From an uncultured Paracoccaceae bacterium (GTDB taxonomy: Bacteria; Pseudomonadota; Alphaproteobacteria; Rhodobacterales; Rhodobacteraceae): DNA of 50,462 bases. The notes below the pieces were generated by a model, which searched no databases, was not told where the DNA came from, and saw only the letters and a program-made list of their open reading frames with translations. A program made the position numbers and the translations under genes. The stretch covers positions 1 to 50,462 of the forward strand of contig CALFSV010000277.1 of the NCBI GenBank assembly GCA_937916485.1, given 5' to 3'. Of this stretch, positions 29,215 through 37,796 are shown one piece after another (the first letter of the stretch is position 1; every line of letters starts with the position of its first letter).

Positions 29215-29615
29215 GCGTCCGTGTCCTTATCGTCGTTCATGACCTCGGAGGCGAGGTCCATGGCCTTGGTCATGGCGGGCATGCCACCAAAGAGACCTGC
29301 CTGGGCAATGGTCTCGGCAATCTCTTGTGCCGTTGCACCTGCCTCGCGGGCGTGGCGCACGGTCAATCGCAATTGGGCCTCTGCCTGCGCGCCAAGGATC
29401 GTCAGACCCATCAGCGTCAGCAAAAGCCGTGTCTTGGCATCCAGCCCCTCGGGGTTGAGGGTCTTGCCCCAGAACGCCTCCATCACGTCCTTGGGCATGG
29501 TCGGCCACATCGCTTCGAACCCCTTGGGCGTAAAGGTCTCAAGCGCAGGATTGAGCGATGCGGCCCAGTCCTGCCCGGCCTTCATCATCGCGGCAAAGGG
29601 GTTTTGATCGGTCAT
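29211..29615 (-). CDS. Carboxymuconolactone decarboxylase-like protein in nuo operon
   Basis: A 134-residue protein whose second half matches the CMD/AhpD-type helical fold: [62 protein letters not shown]. There is no Cys residue at all, so AhpD-like CxxC peroxidase chemistry is excluded. The function is unknown. Its ATG overlaps the nuoI stop and its stop overlaps the nuoJ start, four bases each, so its dose is tied to complex I. I recall similar genes at this place in other Rhodobacterales. Confidence 0.82.
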   Translation of the reverse strand: MTDQNPFAAMMKAGQDWAASLNPALETFTPKGFEAMWPTMPKDVMEAFWGKTLNPEGLDAKTRLLLTLMGLTILGAQAEAQLRLTVRHAREAGATAQEIAETIAQAGLFGGMPAMTKAMDLASEVMNDDKDTDA

Positions 29616-30106
29616 CTGTAGGGGGCGTCCAGTTCGAGGTTGCGCGCAATCTCGGCTTCCCAGCGGTCGCCATTTTCCAGCAGTTTGGCCTTGTCGTAAT
29701 AAAGCTCTTCCCGGGTTTCGGTCGAAAACTCGAAATTCGGGCCTTCGACGATGGCATCGACCGGACAGGCCTCCTGACAGAAACCGCAGTAGATGCACTT
29801 GGTCATATCAATGTCGTAGCGCGTGGTGCGGCGGCTGCCGTCTTCGCGCGGTTCGGCATCAATCGTGATGGCCTGCGCAGGGCAGATGGCCTCGCAAAGC
29901 TTGCAGGCGATGCAACGCTCTTCGCCATTGGGATAGCGGCGCAGGGCGTGTTCGCCCCGGAACCGGGGGCTGAGCGGCCCCTTTTCATGCGGATAGTTGA
30001 CCGTCGCCTTGGGCGAGAAAAAGTACTTCATCCCCAGCTTGAAGCCCTGAAAGAAATCCTGAAGCAGGAAATACTTGGCCGCGCGGGTGTAGTCGATCTG
30101 CGTCAT
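29612..30106 (-). CDS. nuoI: NADH-quinone oxidoreductase subunit I
   Basis: A 164-residue peripheral-arm subunit carrying two [4Fe-4S] clusters (N6a and N6b). The two motifs are [16 protein letters not shown] and [16 protein letters not shown], each with the distant Cys-Pro. The N-terminal amphipathic segment [19 protein letters not shown] anchors it to the membrane arm. The length equals the alphaproteobacterial/mitochondrial TYKY type. It starts three bases after nuoH ends. Confidence 0.97.
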   Translation of the reverse strand: MTQIDYTRAAKYFLLQDFFQGFKLGMKYFFSPKATVNYPHEKGPLSPRFRGEHALRRYPNGEERCIACKLCEAICPAQAITIDAEPREDGSRRTTRYDIDMTKCIYCGFCQEACPVDAIVEGPNFEFSTETREELYYDKAKLLENGDRWEAEIARNLELDAPYR

Positions 30107-30108
30107 GA

Positions 30109-31146
30109 TTACGCTCCTATCCAGCGGGCCCAGAAGCCGCCAAAGACTTCAAACTTGGCCAGGAACGACACCAGCACGACCCAACCCAGCGACATCGGCA
30201 GGAACACTTTCCAGCCCAGCCGCATCAGCTGGTCGTAGCGGTAGCGCGGGGTCACGGCCTTGACCAAGGCGAAGATGAAGAAACAGAACCCCATCTTGAG
30301 CACCATCCACAGCACACCATCCGGCAGGCCCGGGATCGGTGACAACCAGCCGCCCAGGAACAACAGCGACACCAGGGCGCACATCAGCACCACGGCCATC
30401 AGTTCACCGATCATGAACAGCAGGAAGGGAGTGGAGGAATATTCGACCTGGTAGCCCGCGACCAGTTCCGATTCTGCCTCGGGCAGGTCGAAGGGCGGCC
30501 GGTTGGTTTCGGCCAGCGCAGAGATGAAGAACAGGAACAGCATCGGGAAGTGGGGCAACCAGTACCAGTTGAAGATCCCGTAAGCCCCGTCTTGCGCCGC
30601 CACGATGGCGCCAAAGTTCATCGATCCGGTCGAGATGATCACACCGATGATGATCAGTCCGATCGACACTTCGTAAGAGATCATCTGCGCGGCTGAGCGG
30701 AGCGAGCCAAGGAAGGGATATTTGGAGTTCGACGCCCAGCCCCCCATGATCACGCCGTAAACCTCAAGCGACGAGATGGCAAAAACGTAGAGGATGGCCA
30801 CGTTGATGTCGGCCAGCACCCAACCGTCATTGAACGGGATCACGGCCCAGGCAATGACCGCCATGACAAAGGAAATCATCGGAGCGAGGAAGAACACCGC
30901 CCGGTCGGCGCCTGCGGGAACCACGACTTCCTTAACGATATACTTAAGGAAGTCGGCAAACGACTGGAGCAGGCCAAAGACGCCCACCACGTTCGGCCCT
31001 TTGCGCATCTGCACCGCCGCCCAGACCTTGCGGTCGGCGTACATCAGCATGGCAAGCGCCAGAAGCAACGGGATCAGCACCAGGAGGCATTGACCCAGCA
31101 CCATCAGGATGATGCCAAGATTGGTCGTTGTGAAGAAGTCGATCAT
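30109..31146 (-). CDS. nuoH: NADH-quinone oxidoreductase subunit H
   Basis: A 345-residue membrane subunit that lines the quinone chamber. Conserved strings: [30 protein letters not shown], a [25 protein letters not shown] loop, [29 protein letters not shown] and [22 protein letters not shown]. All loop acidic residues for the quinone channel appear to be present. A 29-base gap separates it from the upstream lipoprotein gene. Confidence 0.97.
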   Translation of the reverse strand: MIDFFTTTNLGIILMVLGQCLLVLIPLLLALAMLMYADRKVWAAVQMRKGPNVVGVFGLLQSFADFLKYIVKEVVVPAGADRAVFFLAPMISFVMAVIAWAVIPFNDGWVLADINVAILYVFAISSLEVYGVIMGGWASNSKYPFLGSLRSAAQMISYEVSIGLIIIGVIISTGSMNFGAIVAAQDGAYGIFNWYWLPHFPMLFLFFISALAETNRPPFDLPEAESELVAGYQVEYSSTPFLLFMIGELMAVVLMCALVSLLFLGGWLSPIPGLPDGVLWMVLKMGFCFFIFALVKAVTPRYRYDQLMRLGWKVFLPMSLGWVVLVSFLAKFEVFGGFWARWIGA

Positions 31147-31175
31147 GTCTCAATCCTTCGGAGGCTCTTGGGCCT

Positions 31176-31586
31176 TCACACCGTCGGTATGCCGGATCGG
31201 CCACATTCGGCCACCGTCACTTCGGCGTCTATTGTCCTTTCGCCCGGAGGCAGCGCCGCCGAGATGGTGTAAACAGCATCCGCGCGCCAGTTTCCAGCCG
31301 TTTCATCGACCAAAGTGCGCACATGTCGCGCAAATCCGTATCCCCGGATCAACGCATATTGGGCCGCCGCGCATTCGGCGAATTTCTCTACATCGTCGGA
31401 CCCTCTGGCCCCCTCCATCGCCACTCGAAAGCCGACCAGGTCGCCTTCGAGAAGCCGGGTTTCGACCGGTCCATAGATCCGGCCGGTCGATCCTTGCCCC
31501 TGTTGGGCGTCGCAGGCCGCGAGGGCCAGAACAGCGCCCGCCAGCCCTAACGACTGTCCCATCGAATGGCGCGTCAGGGCCAACAT
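31176..31586 (-). CDS. Small lipoprotein of unknown function in nuo operon
   Basis: A 136-residue protein with an N-terminal hydrophobic segment ending in a lipobox-like ALAAC, so it is probably a lipid-anchored periplasmic protein. The mature part contains a Cys in FAECAAAQYALIRGYGFARHV and a second in VAECGRSG, which could form a disulfide; the EITISAALPPG-type strands suggest a small mixed fold. No domain was recognised. It starts seven bases after nuoG, whose last codons carry its GGAG ribosome-binding site, so it is coupled to nuoG. Its periplasmic location next to complex I is unexplained. Confidence 0.7.
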   Translation of the reverse strand: MLALTRHSMGQSLGLAGAVLALAACDAQQGQGSTGRIYGPVETRLLEGDLVGFRVAMEGARGSDDVEKFAECAAAQYALIRGYGFARHVRTLVDETAGNWRADAVYTISAALPPGERTIDAEVTVAECGRSGIPTV

Positions 31587-31592
31587 GCCCGA

Positions 31593-33614
31593 CTACTCCG
31601 CCGCCATCGCGGTCTGGGCCCGCGCCTTGGCCGCAGCACTCAACTCGGCCATCAGCGCACTGGCGCGAGCAATCGGGTTCGTCAGGTAGAAATCCTTGAT
31701 CGCATTGCGGAAATCGGCCTTGCCAAGGTCGCCTGCCTCAATTGGGGCAATCGTATTCTCGGCCACTTCGTCGATCCGTCCCAGATGCGGATGGGCCTTG
31801 ACCAGCGCCTGGCGTAGGGCGGCAAGTGTGTCAAAGGGCAACGTCGCCCCAAGCTCTGCCGAAAGGGCGCGCAGGATGGCCCAGTTTTCTTTTGCCTGAC
31901 CGGGGGCAAACCCGGCCCGCATGGCCAATTGAGGCCGACCTTCGGTATTCACGAACAGGCCGTTTTCTTCGGTATAAGCCGCACCGGGCAGGATGATGTC
32001 GGCGCGATGCGCACCGCGATCGCCATGGCTGCCCTGATAGATGACGGTGGGACCGGCGGCGATGTCAACCTCGTCCGCCCCAAGGTTGTAGACCACATCG
32101 GCCCCGTCCAGTGCAGCGGCAAACCCGCCTTCGGTGACGGCACCAACGTCCATCGCCCCGACGCGCGAGGCGGCGGTGTGCAGGATCAGCAGACCGGAGT
32201 TCGAATTTTCGGCCAACTTGATGGCATGGGCCAGCACAGCAGCGCCATCGGCCTCCTGAATCGCGCCCTGACCCACGATGACAAGGGTCGGCTTGGCCTT
32301 CGTCTCATCGCTGATGGTCTGGGACGACAACTGCTCGAGCGCTGCGCGGTCGGTGCCGACATGGGCGTATTCGAACGTCAGATCAATGGCTTCGCCAACC
32401 AGCCCGATGTTTGCGCCCCGGCTCCAGGCCTTGCGCAGACGGGCACCCAGAACCGGCGCCTCATCGCGGGGGTTGGTGCCGATCAGCTGGATCATGGCAG
32501 CCGTGTCGATGTCTTCGATGGAGGCCGTACCCACATACGCGCCACGATTGCCGATGGGCAGCTTTGCGCCATCCGTCCGGCATTCCACATGGCCACCCAT
32601 GCCTTCGATCATTTGCTTGAGGGCGAACGTCGCCTCTACCGGGGCAAGGTCACCGATCAGACCGGCAACCTTCTTGCCCTTCATGGCAGCGGCGGCGGCG
32701 GACAGGGCCTCGGGCCAGCTGGCCGGGCGCAGTTTGCCGTTTTCGCGGATATAGGGAGTGTCGAGGCGCTGGCGACGCAGGCCGTCCCAGACAAAGCGGG
32801 TCTTGTCGCTGATCCACTCTTCATTCACCCCGTCATGGTTACGGGGAAGAAAGCGCATGACCTCGCGGCCCTTGGTGTCGACCCGGATGTTGGAGCCAAG
32901 GGCGTCCATGACATCGACAGATTCGGTCTTGGTCAGCTCCCAGGGACGGGCGGTAAAGGCATAGGGCTTGGACACCAGGGCCCCGACAGGGCACAGGTCG
33001 ATGATGTTGCCCTGCAGGTTCGAGACGAGGGTCTGGTTGAGGTAGGATGTAATCTCTGCATCCTCGCCCCGGCCGGTCTGGCCCATCTGGTGGATGCCTG
33101 CGACTTCGGTGGTAAAGCGGACGCAGCGGGTGCACGAGATGCAGCGGGTCATGTGGGTTTCGACCAGCGGGCCAAGGTCGAGGTCCTCTGACGCGCGCTT
33201 GGGTTCGCGGTAGCGGCTGAAATCCACACCATAAGCCATCGCCTGATCTTGCAGATCGCATTCGCCGCCCTGGTCACAGATCGGGCAATCAAGGGGGTGG
33301 TTGATCAGGAGAAACTCCATCACCCCTTCGCGGGCTTTTTTGACCATGGGCGAGTTTGTCTTGACCACCGGGGGCTGGCCTTCGGGGCCGGGACGCAGGT
33401 CCTTGACCTGCATCGCACAGGAGGCCGCGGGCTTGGGCGGGCCACCAACCACCTCGACCAGGCACATACGGCAGTTGCCCGCGATGGTGAGGCGTTCGTG
33501 GTAGCAGAAGCGAGGGACTTCAATACCTGCCGCTTCGCAGGCCTGAATGAGCGTCATGGCGCCCGGCACCTCGATTTCCTTACCGTCGATAATGATTTTC
33601 TTAAGATCGGACAT
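31593..33614 (-). CDS. nuoG: NADH-quinone oxidoreductase subunit G
   Basis: A 673-residue iron-sulfur subunit. The N-terminal ferredoxin-like [2Fe-2S] domain contains [15 protein letters not shown], followed by the HxxxC cluster site [19 protein letters not shown] and the [4Fe-4S] site [11 protein letters not shown] molybdopterin-oxidoreductase-like domain without cofactor fills the rest. The start [18 protein letters not shown] at 33614 matches the family; the longer in-frame extension to 33953 overlaps the upstream DUF3291 gene and has no NuoG-like sequence. Confidence 0.97.
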   Translation of the reverse strand: MSDLKKIIIDGKEIEVPGAMTLIQACEAAGIEVPRFCYHERLTIAGNCRMCLVEVVGGPPKPAASCAMQVKDLRPGPEGQPPVVKTNSPMVKKAREGVMEFLLINHPLDCPICDQGGECDLQDQAMAYGVDFSRYREPKRASEDLDLGPLVETHMTRCISCTRCVRFTTEVAGIHQMGQTGRGEDAEITSYLNQTLVSNLQGNIIDLCPVGALVSKPYAFTARPWELTKTESVDVMDALGSNIRVDTKGREVMRFLPRNHDGVNEEWISDKTRFVWDGLRRQRLDTPYIRENGKLRPASWPEALSAAAAAMKGKKVAGLIGDLAPVEATFALKQMIEGMGGHVECRTDGAKLPIGNRGAYVGTASIEDIDTAAMIQLIGTNPRDEAPVLGARLRKAWSRGANIGLVGEAIDLTFEYAHVGTDRAALEQLSSQTISDETKAKPTLVIVGQGAIQEADGAAVLAHAIKLAENSNSGLLILHTAASRVGAMDVGAVTEGGFAAALDGADVVYNLGADEVDIAAGPTVIYQGSHGDRGAHRADIILPGAAYTEENGLFVNTEGRPQLAMRAGFAPGQAKENWAILRALSAELGATLPFDTLAALRQALVKAHPHLGRIDEVAENTIAPIEAGDLGKADFRNAIKDFYLTNPIARASALMAELSAAAKARAQTAMAAE

Positions 33615-33757
33615 GGCCAGCCTATCGTTCCCGTCCCGCGTCTTCGCGATCCTGGTGGCCGCCGCGGTCGGGAGGGTTCTAACGCGCCTGTCCCCATGAT
33701 GCCAGTCGGTTCGCACCTGCAGCATGCGGAAAATTGTCCTGATCGGGTGACAAATCC

Positions 33758-34264
33758 CTAATCCTTGGGAATGAGGCCATCCCCTGCCGAAGCCGGATCG
33801 GCTCGTTCCAGCCAGTCCCAGCCAAAGGCATGGACTGTGTCGCCCATGCTGCGGCGCTGTTCCAGCCGCTCCATCGCTTCTTCCAGAGTGGGTCTGTGTC
33901 CCGCAGGCACCCGCCACATGACAAAATGCATCTCGCCCAACACCTCGAACCATTCTGAGCGGCGATCAAAAAACCGGCGATGGACCGTGTCCCAGACAAA
34001 GCGCTTGAGGTTGGCAGCATCCTCCCAGACGGTCAGATTCGCGACAAACTGAGGATCGCCGTCGATCTTGGCCTCGGTATTGCCGGTGCCGGGTTCGCCC
34101 GAACCTTCCATCATCCAGACAAAACCAGGCATGCGTTTGCCCATACCATTGATGCGATCAAGGGCGGCCATGAACTCGGCTACCTTCGGATCATCCGTGG
34201 GCGCGAGCAGGCGACCAACGTTCAGTTCGGCAAGGTGGTGGGTCTTGGCAGGTCGCAGAGGCAA
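33758..34264 (-). CDS. DUF3291 domain protein, intact copy
   Basis: A 168-residue protein: [46 protein letters not shown], then [35 protein letters not shown] and [22 protein letters not shown]. This is the DUF3291 pattern, a dimeric alpha/beta-barrel related to monooxygenase-like small proteins; no activity is known. The preferred start is TTG 34264 with AGGAG six bases upstream. A palindromic repeat lies just beyond that site. The gene lies between nuoG and the DUF5333 gene, and has a truncated paralogue at 34996-35385. Confidence 0.8.
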   Translation of the reverse strand: MPLRPAKTHHLAELNVGRLLAPTDDPKVAEFMAALDRINGMGKRMPGFVWMMEGSGEPGTGNTEAKIDGDPQFVANLTVWEDAANLKRFVWDTVHRRFFDRRSEWFEVLGEMHFVMWRVPAGHRPTLEEAMERLEQRRSMGDTVHAFGWDWLERADPASAGDGLIPKD

Positions 34265-34276
34265 GGCGGGCTCCTG

Positions 34277-34302
34277 GTAAGGTGGGTCAAGACCCACCTT
34301 AC
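34277..34302. repeat. Palindromic repeat copy 3 (GTAAGGTGGGT family)
   Basis: Arms GTAAGGTGGGT and ACCCACCTTAC around CAAG. It lies between the DUF5333 gene and the TTG start of the intact DUF3291 gene, directly upstream of that gene's AGGAG site. In the mRNA its hairpin would sit next to the ribosome-binding site. Confidence 0.9.
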
Positions 34303-34322
34303 GCGCCATTCCAGGACGTGGC

Positions 34323-34739
34323 CTAGCGCAAAAGGCGACCGATCTGGGTCCCCGCCGCGATCTGGCCCTCGCCGACCAGGCAGTAGGTTTCCCATTCGCC
34401 GGGGACGCCGCCAAGATCGCGCAGTCGCTGACGTGCGATCGCCTCGAGGCGTTCCTTTTCGGCGTCGTCGTCGACATAGGCCTCGATCTCGGAGGTCGAA
34501 TATCCCAAGCTCTCTGCATGGGCCTTCAAGCCATAGAGAAAGTTGATCCCCCGCAGGATCCGGGCGTCCAGCCGATCACACTTTCGACCGATCTCATAGG
34601 CGATTGCGGTATTGATCAGCCCTTCTGTCAGGATCGCATCATCCTGCAACGCCGGCCGGGCGGCGGACGTCCCTGCAAGAACCGCAAACCCCAGGACAAG
34701 GGCCAAGCTGCGGAGAAGGTCGGACTTGGTGGACATCAT
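34323..34739 (-). CDS. DUF5333 family secreted protein
   Basis: A 138-residue protein with a signal peptide (about residues 1-26, LALVLGFAVLAGTSAARPA). The mature part LINTAIAYEIGRKCDRLDARILRGINFLYGLKAHAESLGYSTSEIEAYVDDDAEKERLEAIARQRLRDLGG and the end TYCLVGEGQIAAGTQIGRLLR match the DUF5333 family I know from Rhodobacterales. Two Cys in the mature domain may form a disulfide. Function unknown. AAGGATAAC stands just before the tandem ATGs at 34739/34736. It is the middle gene between the two DUF3291 copies. Confidence 0.83.
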   Translation of the reverse strand: MMSTKSDLLRSLALVLGFAVLAGTSAARPALQDDAILTEGLINTAIAYEIGRKCDRLDARILRGINFLYGLKAHAESLGYSTSEIEAYVDDDAEKERLEAIARQRLRDLGGVPGEWETYCLVGEGQIAAGTQIGRLLR

Positions 34740-34890
34740 GTTATCCTTTTGCGACGATTTCGTCGGATGGGCCTGATCGTTACCGGCCCTTTTGCATGAC
34801 TCCGACATCGGTCCGAGAGGCAAGATATTCAATATCAAGACCAAATGCCTCAGCGAAGAGCTGCCGGTCACGGAACGAAAAGACGCCGGC

Positions 34891-34995
34891 CTACAGGCTG
34901 GCCCTGCCAGATTGTCCGAATAGGGCGCCCCCCTTCGCCCCAAAGGCCATGGGCGTATCGCCCTCGGCCTGCCACTGGCGAAACCGCTCAAGGCC
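34891..34995 (-). pseudogene. C-terminal remnant of second DUF3291 gene
   Basis: Directly after the TAG that ends the second DUF3291 reading frame, the same frame continues GLERFRQWQAEGDTPMAFG and on to a TAG at 34891. This aligns without gaps to the last part of the intact paralogue ([19 protein letters not shown]), so it is former or readthrough coding sequence. It marks a single nonsense change, not a frameshift. Confidence 0.75.
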
Positions 34996-35385
34996 CTATG
35001 CTAGTGTGGGACGGTGACCAATTGCGACCGGCCACATCACCAGGTGACTGCGGTCCAGGGGTTCGAACCAGTCTGCGGCGCGCACCATGAAACGCTGATG
35101 CAGGGTCTTGTGAACGAAGGCCATCAGGGACGCCCCATCCTCCCAGACGGATAGGGTCGAGGCGACCCGTTTGTTGTCCCCAAAGGGGCCGTCCGGGTCT
35201 TTTTGTGCCGCATCCATCTCCTCATCGCCCAACATCCAGATAAAGCCTGGGCTGCGGCGGGCGATGGCGTTGACCTTGTCTATGGCCTCGACAAACGGTG
35301 CGACGCGGGGGTCGTCCCAATCGTGGCGCAGGGTTCCAAAGTTGAGTTCGGCCAGCGGCATGGGGGGTTGCGTAAGGTGGGTCAT
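34996..35385 (-). CDS. DUF3291 domain protein, C-terminally truncated by TAG
   Basis: A 129-residue paralogue of the gene at 33758: MPLAELNFGTLRHDWDDPRVAPFVEAIDKVNAIARRSPGFIWMLGDEE, ASTLSVWEDGASLMAFVHKTLHQRFM and HLVMWPVAIGHRPTLA, then TAG. In the paralogue this position is Glu, and coding sequence resumes after the TAG, so the gene is probably a recent pseudogene or makes a shortened protein. The start at 35385 lies inside a palindromic repeat whose other arm supplies an AAGG six bases upstream; the alternative ATG 35361 has no ribosome-binding site. It begins 18 bases after nuoF. Confidence 0.65.
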   Translation of the reverse strand: MTHLTQPPMPLAELNFGTLRHDWDDPRVAPFVEAIDKVNAIARRSPGFIWMLGDEEMDAAQKDPDGPFGDNKRVASTLSVWEDGASLMAFVHKTLHQRFMVRAADWFEPLDRSHLVMWPVAIGHRPTLA

Positions 35386-35397
35386 GACCCACCTTAC
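35372..35397. repeat. Palindromic repeat copy 4 (GTAAGGTGGGT family)
   Basis: Arms GTAAGGTGGGT and ACCCACCTTAC around CATG. The central CATG gives, on the minus strand, the ATG of the second DUF3291 gene, and the first arm provides AAGG as a ribosome-binding site. It occupies nearly all of the 18-base gap plus the first five codons. Confidence 0.9.
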
Positions 35398-35403
35398 CTG
35401 TCC

Positions 35404-36690
35404 CTACTCGGCGGCGATCGGAGACCGTTTGTGTTTGATGCGGTCTTCGATCTCGTCGCGGAAGTTGCGGATCAGCCCCTGAATGGGCCAGGCGGCGGCA
35501 TCGCCAAGGGCGCAGATGGTATGGCCCTCGACCTGCTTGGTGACATCAAGCAGCATGTCGATCTCCTCGACCGCCGCCTCACCCTTCACCAGACGCTCCA
35601 TCACCCGCATCATCCAGCCTGTGCCCTCGCGACAAGGGGTGCACTGGCCGCAGCTTTCATGTTTGTAGAATTTTGACAACCGCCAGATCGCCTTGATCAT
35701 ATCGGTCGACTGATCCATCACGATGACCGCCGCCGTGCCGAGGCCCGACCGCTTTTCGCGCAGCCAGTCGAAATCCATGATCGCCTCGTCCATCTGGTCC
35801 GCCCGAAGGCAAGGGACCGATGAGCCACCGGGGATCACCGCCTTGAGGTTGTCCCAGCCGCCGCGAATGCCGCCACAATGCCGGTCGATCAGCTCGCGGA
35901 AGGGGATCGACATCTCTTCCTCGACCACACAGGGATTGTTGACGTGACCCGAGATGGCAAAGAGCTTTGTGCCCGTATTGTTGGGCCGCCCAAATCCGGC
36001 AAACCAGTCGCCGCCCCGCCGCAAAATCGTGGGCACAACCGCAATGGATTCGACGTTGTTCACCGTGGTGGGGCAGCCATAAAGGCCGGCCCCGGCCGGA
36101 AACGGCGGCTTCATCCGGGGCATGCCTTTCTTTCCCTCAAGGGATTCGAGCAAGGCGGTCTCTTCACCGCAGATATAGGCGCCTGCCCCGTGGTGCAGGT
36201 AAAGATCAAAGTCCCAGCCCGAGCCGCACGCATTCTTGCCAACAAGCCCCGCGTCATAGGCCTCGTCGATGGCGGCCTGCAGGGCCTCTTTCTCGCGGAT
36301 GTATTCGCCGCGAATGTAGATGTAGCAGGCATGTGCCCCCATGGCGAAAGACGCGATCAGGCAGCCTTCGATCAGGGTGTGGGGATCATGGCGCATGATT
36401 TCCCGGTCCTTGCAGGTACCGGGTTCGGATTCGTCAGCATTGACCACCAGATAAGCAGGTCGGCCATCGCTTTCCTTCGGCATGAAGGACCACTTCAGAC
36501 CGGTGGGGAAACCAGCACCGCCCCTGCCGCGCAGGCCGGATGCCTTCATTTCGGACACAATCCTGTCGCGCCCCTTGGCAAGGATATCCTTCGTCCCATC
36601 CCAATGCCCGCGCATCTGGGCGCCCTTCAGGCTGCGGTCGTGCATCCCGTAAAGGTTCGTGAAAATCCGGTCCTGATCCTGCAGCATCAT
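35404..36690 (-). CDS. nuoF: NADH-quinone oxidoreductase subunit F
   Basis: A 428-residue subunit that binds NADH and FMN and carries [4Fe-4S] cluster N3. The FMN/NADH site reads [16 protein letters not shown] and [32 protein letters not shown]; the cluster ligands are in [16 protein letters not shown] plus a distal Cys (GHTICALGD). The length fits the mitochondrial 51-kDa homologue. Two ATG codons in tandem follow GAGGCGG; the first (36690) is used here. Confidence 0.97.
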   Translation of the reverse strand: MMLQDQDRIFTNLYGMHDRSLKGAQMRGHWDGTKDILAKGRDRIVSEMKASGLRGRGGAGFPTGLKWSFMPKESDGRPAYLVVNADESEPGTCKDREIMRHDPHTLIEGCLIASFAMGAHACYIYIRGEYIREKEALQAAIDEAYDAGLVGKNACGSGWDFDLYLHHGAGAYICGEETALLESLEGKKGMPRMKPPFPAGAGLYGCPTTVNNVESIAVVPTILRRGGDWFAGFGRPNNTGTKLFAISGHVNNPCVVEEEMSIPFRELIDRHCGGIRGGWDNLKAVIPGGSSVPCLRADQMDEAIMDFDWLREKRSGLGTAAVIVMDQSTDMIKAIWRLSKFYKHESCGQCTPCREGTGWMMRVMERLVKGEAAVEEIDMLLDVTKQVEGHTICALGDAAAWPIQGLIRNFRDEIEDRIKHKRSPIAAE

Positions 36691-36756
36691 CCGCCTCGCG
36701 TTTCCGGGCGCTTTACACCCGGGCCTGATATGGACGGGCCATGACGGCCCTGCCCG

Positions 36757-36990
36757 TTATTTCCCCGAACGACCAAGTCGCCGGGCCTGATAGGTCAACA
36801 ACAGGGCAATGCCGAACCCGACAAGTGCCATGAGGTCAAAGAGCACACGGATCCGGACGGGCCAGTCAAACTGGCCACCCAGAAACATGGTGACAATCCA
36901 AAACACACCGGTTCCAGCCAAAACCAAGGAGGCCCTTCGGCCAGCCTTGCTTTGGGCGCTGTCCCGTTCGTTTTTGTTCTCGTCCGTCAC
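36757..36990 (-). CDS. DUF5337 family small membrane protein
   Basis: A 77-residue protein with two membrane helices (about 20-40 and 48-68) and charged ends, MTDENKNERDSAQSKAGRRASLVLAGTGVFW onward. It matches DUF5337, a small family I know from Rhodobacterales complex I clusters between nuoE and nuoF. An accessory or assembly role in complex I is plausible but inferred only from location. Confidence 0.8.
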   Translation of the reverse strand: MTDENKNERDSAQSKAGRRASLVLAGTGVFWIVTMFLGGQFDWPVRIRVLFDLMALVGFGIALLLTYQARRLGRSGK

Positions 36991-37011
36991 TTTAGGCTCT
37001 CAGTCTTTGAA

Positions 37012-37656
37012 TCAATAGACGCCGCCGTCTTCAACCCGTTTCGAGAATTCGGCTTCCCCGCCCGAAGCAAGCAATTTGGCCTGATCGACCCAGTTGTCCC
37101 GGCTTACGCGGCCCTTGAACCCTTCAAGGTTCTCGTCGACCCAGGCCACCTCGGGTGCGCGCCAGCTGGCGATCTGGTCAAAGTGATATACGCCCATACG
37201 GTTCAGCATCGCCTCGAGTTTGGGACCGACGCCTTTGATCTGCTTGAGATCATCAGCGCCGCCGTCACGCGCAGCGGTCAGCATTTCAGGTTTGCCATCT
37301 GCGGCCACGGGCGCAGGCTCTGCCGCAACAGGGCTGGCGACAGGTGCAGCCTTTGGGGCCGGAGCAGGTGCAGGTGCAGGTGCATGGGCTGCCGCTGGCG
37401 CCGCCGCCGTAGGTGCGGGCGCGGTTTCGCCAGCCGCGCGGACGGCCTGAATCTCGGCCAGGCTTTGCATTGGCCTGTACATGACCAAAAGCAGGAAGGC
37501 CGCTACGATCGCCGCGACAATGACCCCGCAAAACACGGCACCGGGCCACGAAATCTCGATCAACAACTTTGCCAAGACAGTCGTCAGAACGCCTGCCGTC
37601 GCCCCTGCCGCTACACTTGCAATAGCGCCATGGAAATTTTCAACCGGTTCAGCCAT
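37012..37656 (-). CDS. Membrane-anchored HhH-domain protein next to NuoE
   Basis: A 214-residue protein with two adjacent hydrophobic segments (about 10-30 and 36-58), an Ala/Pro-rich linker (about 75-120), then a compact domain [60 protein letters not shown]. That domain contains a GVGPKLE helix-hairpin-helix and is nearly the same as the C-terminal tail of the neighbouring NuoE. GAGGGAG six bases upstream supports ATG 37656 over ATG 37662. It may help attach complex I modules or assembly factors; this is inference. Confidence 0.8.
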   Translation of the reverse strand: MAEPVENFHGAIASVAAGATAGVLTTVLAKLLIEISWPGAVFCGVIVAAIVAAFLLLVMYRPMQSLAEIQAVRAAGETAPAPTAAAPAAAHAPAPAPAPAPKAAPVASPVAAEPAPVAADGKPEMLTAARDGGADDLKQIKGVGPKLEAMLNRMGVYHFDQIASWRAPEVAWVDENLEGFKGRVSRDNWVDQAKLLASGGEAEFSKRVEDGGVY

Positions 37657-37796
37657 CACCATCTCCCTCTCGGTGGCGGTTCCATTGACCGCCCGTCTCT
37701 TGGCGGTTCATCGCCATTCATAAAGGATAACGCTCCGAGGTCATAACAAAGAGTGCAATGCAAATGCTCCAAATGGGGCAGCAATTGCACCGTGGT

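Noticed and set aside
29211..29615. AhpD-type alkylhydroperoxidase for the CMD-like protein
   Set aside because: The translation contains no cysteine, so the CxxC active site is missing.
31929..33191. 420-codon open frame opposite nuoG
   Set aside because: Antisense to a complete, conserved nuoG with no own features.
33615..33953. N-terminal extension of nuoG
   Set aside because: The extra 113 residues overlap the DUF3291 gene, lack any NuoG-like sequence, and the standard start MSDLKK at 33614 is present.
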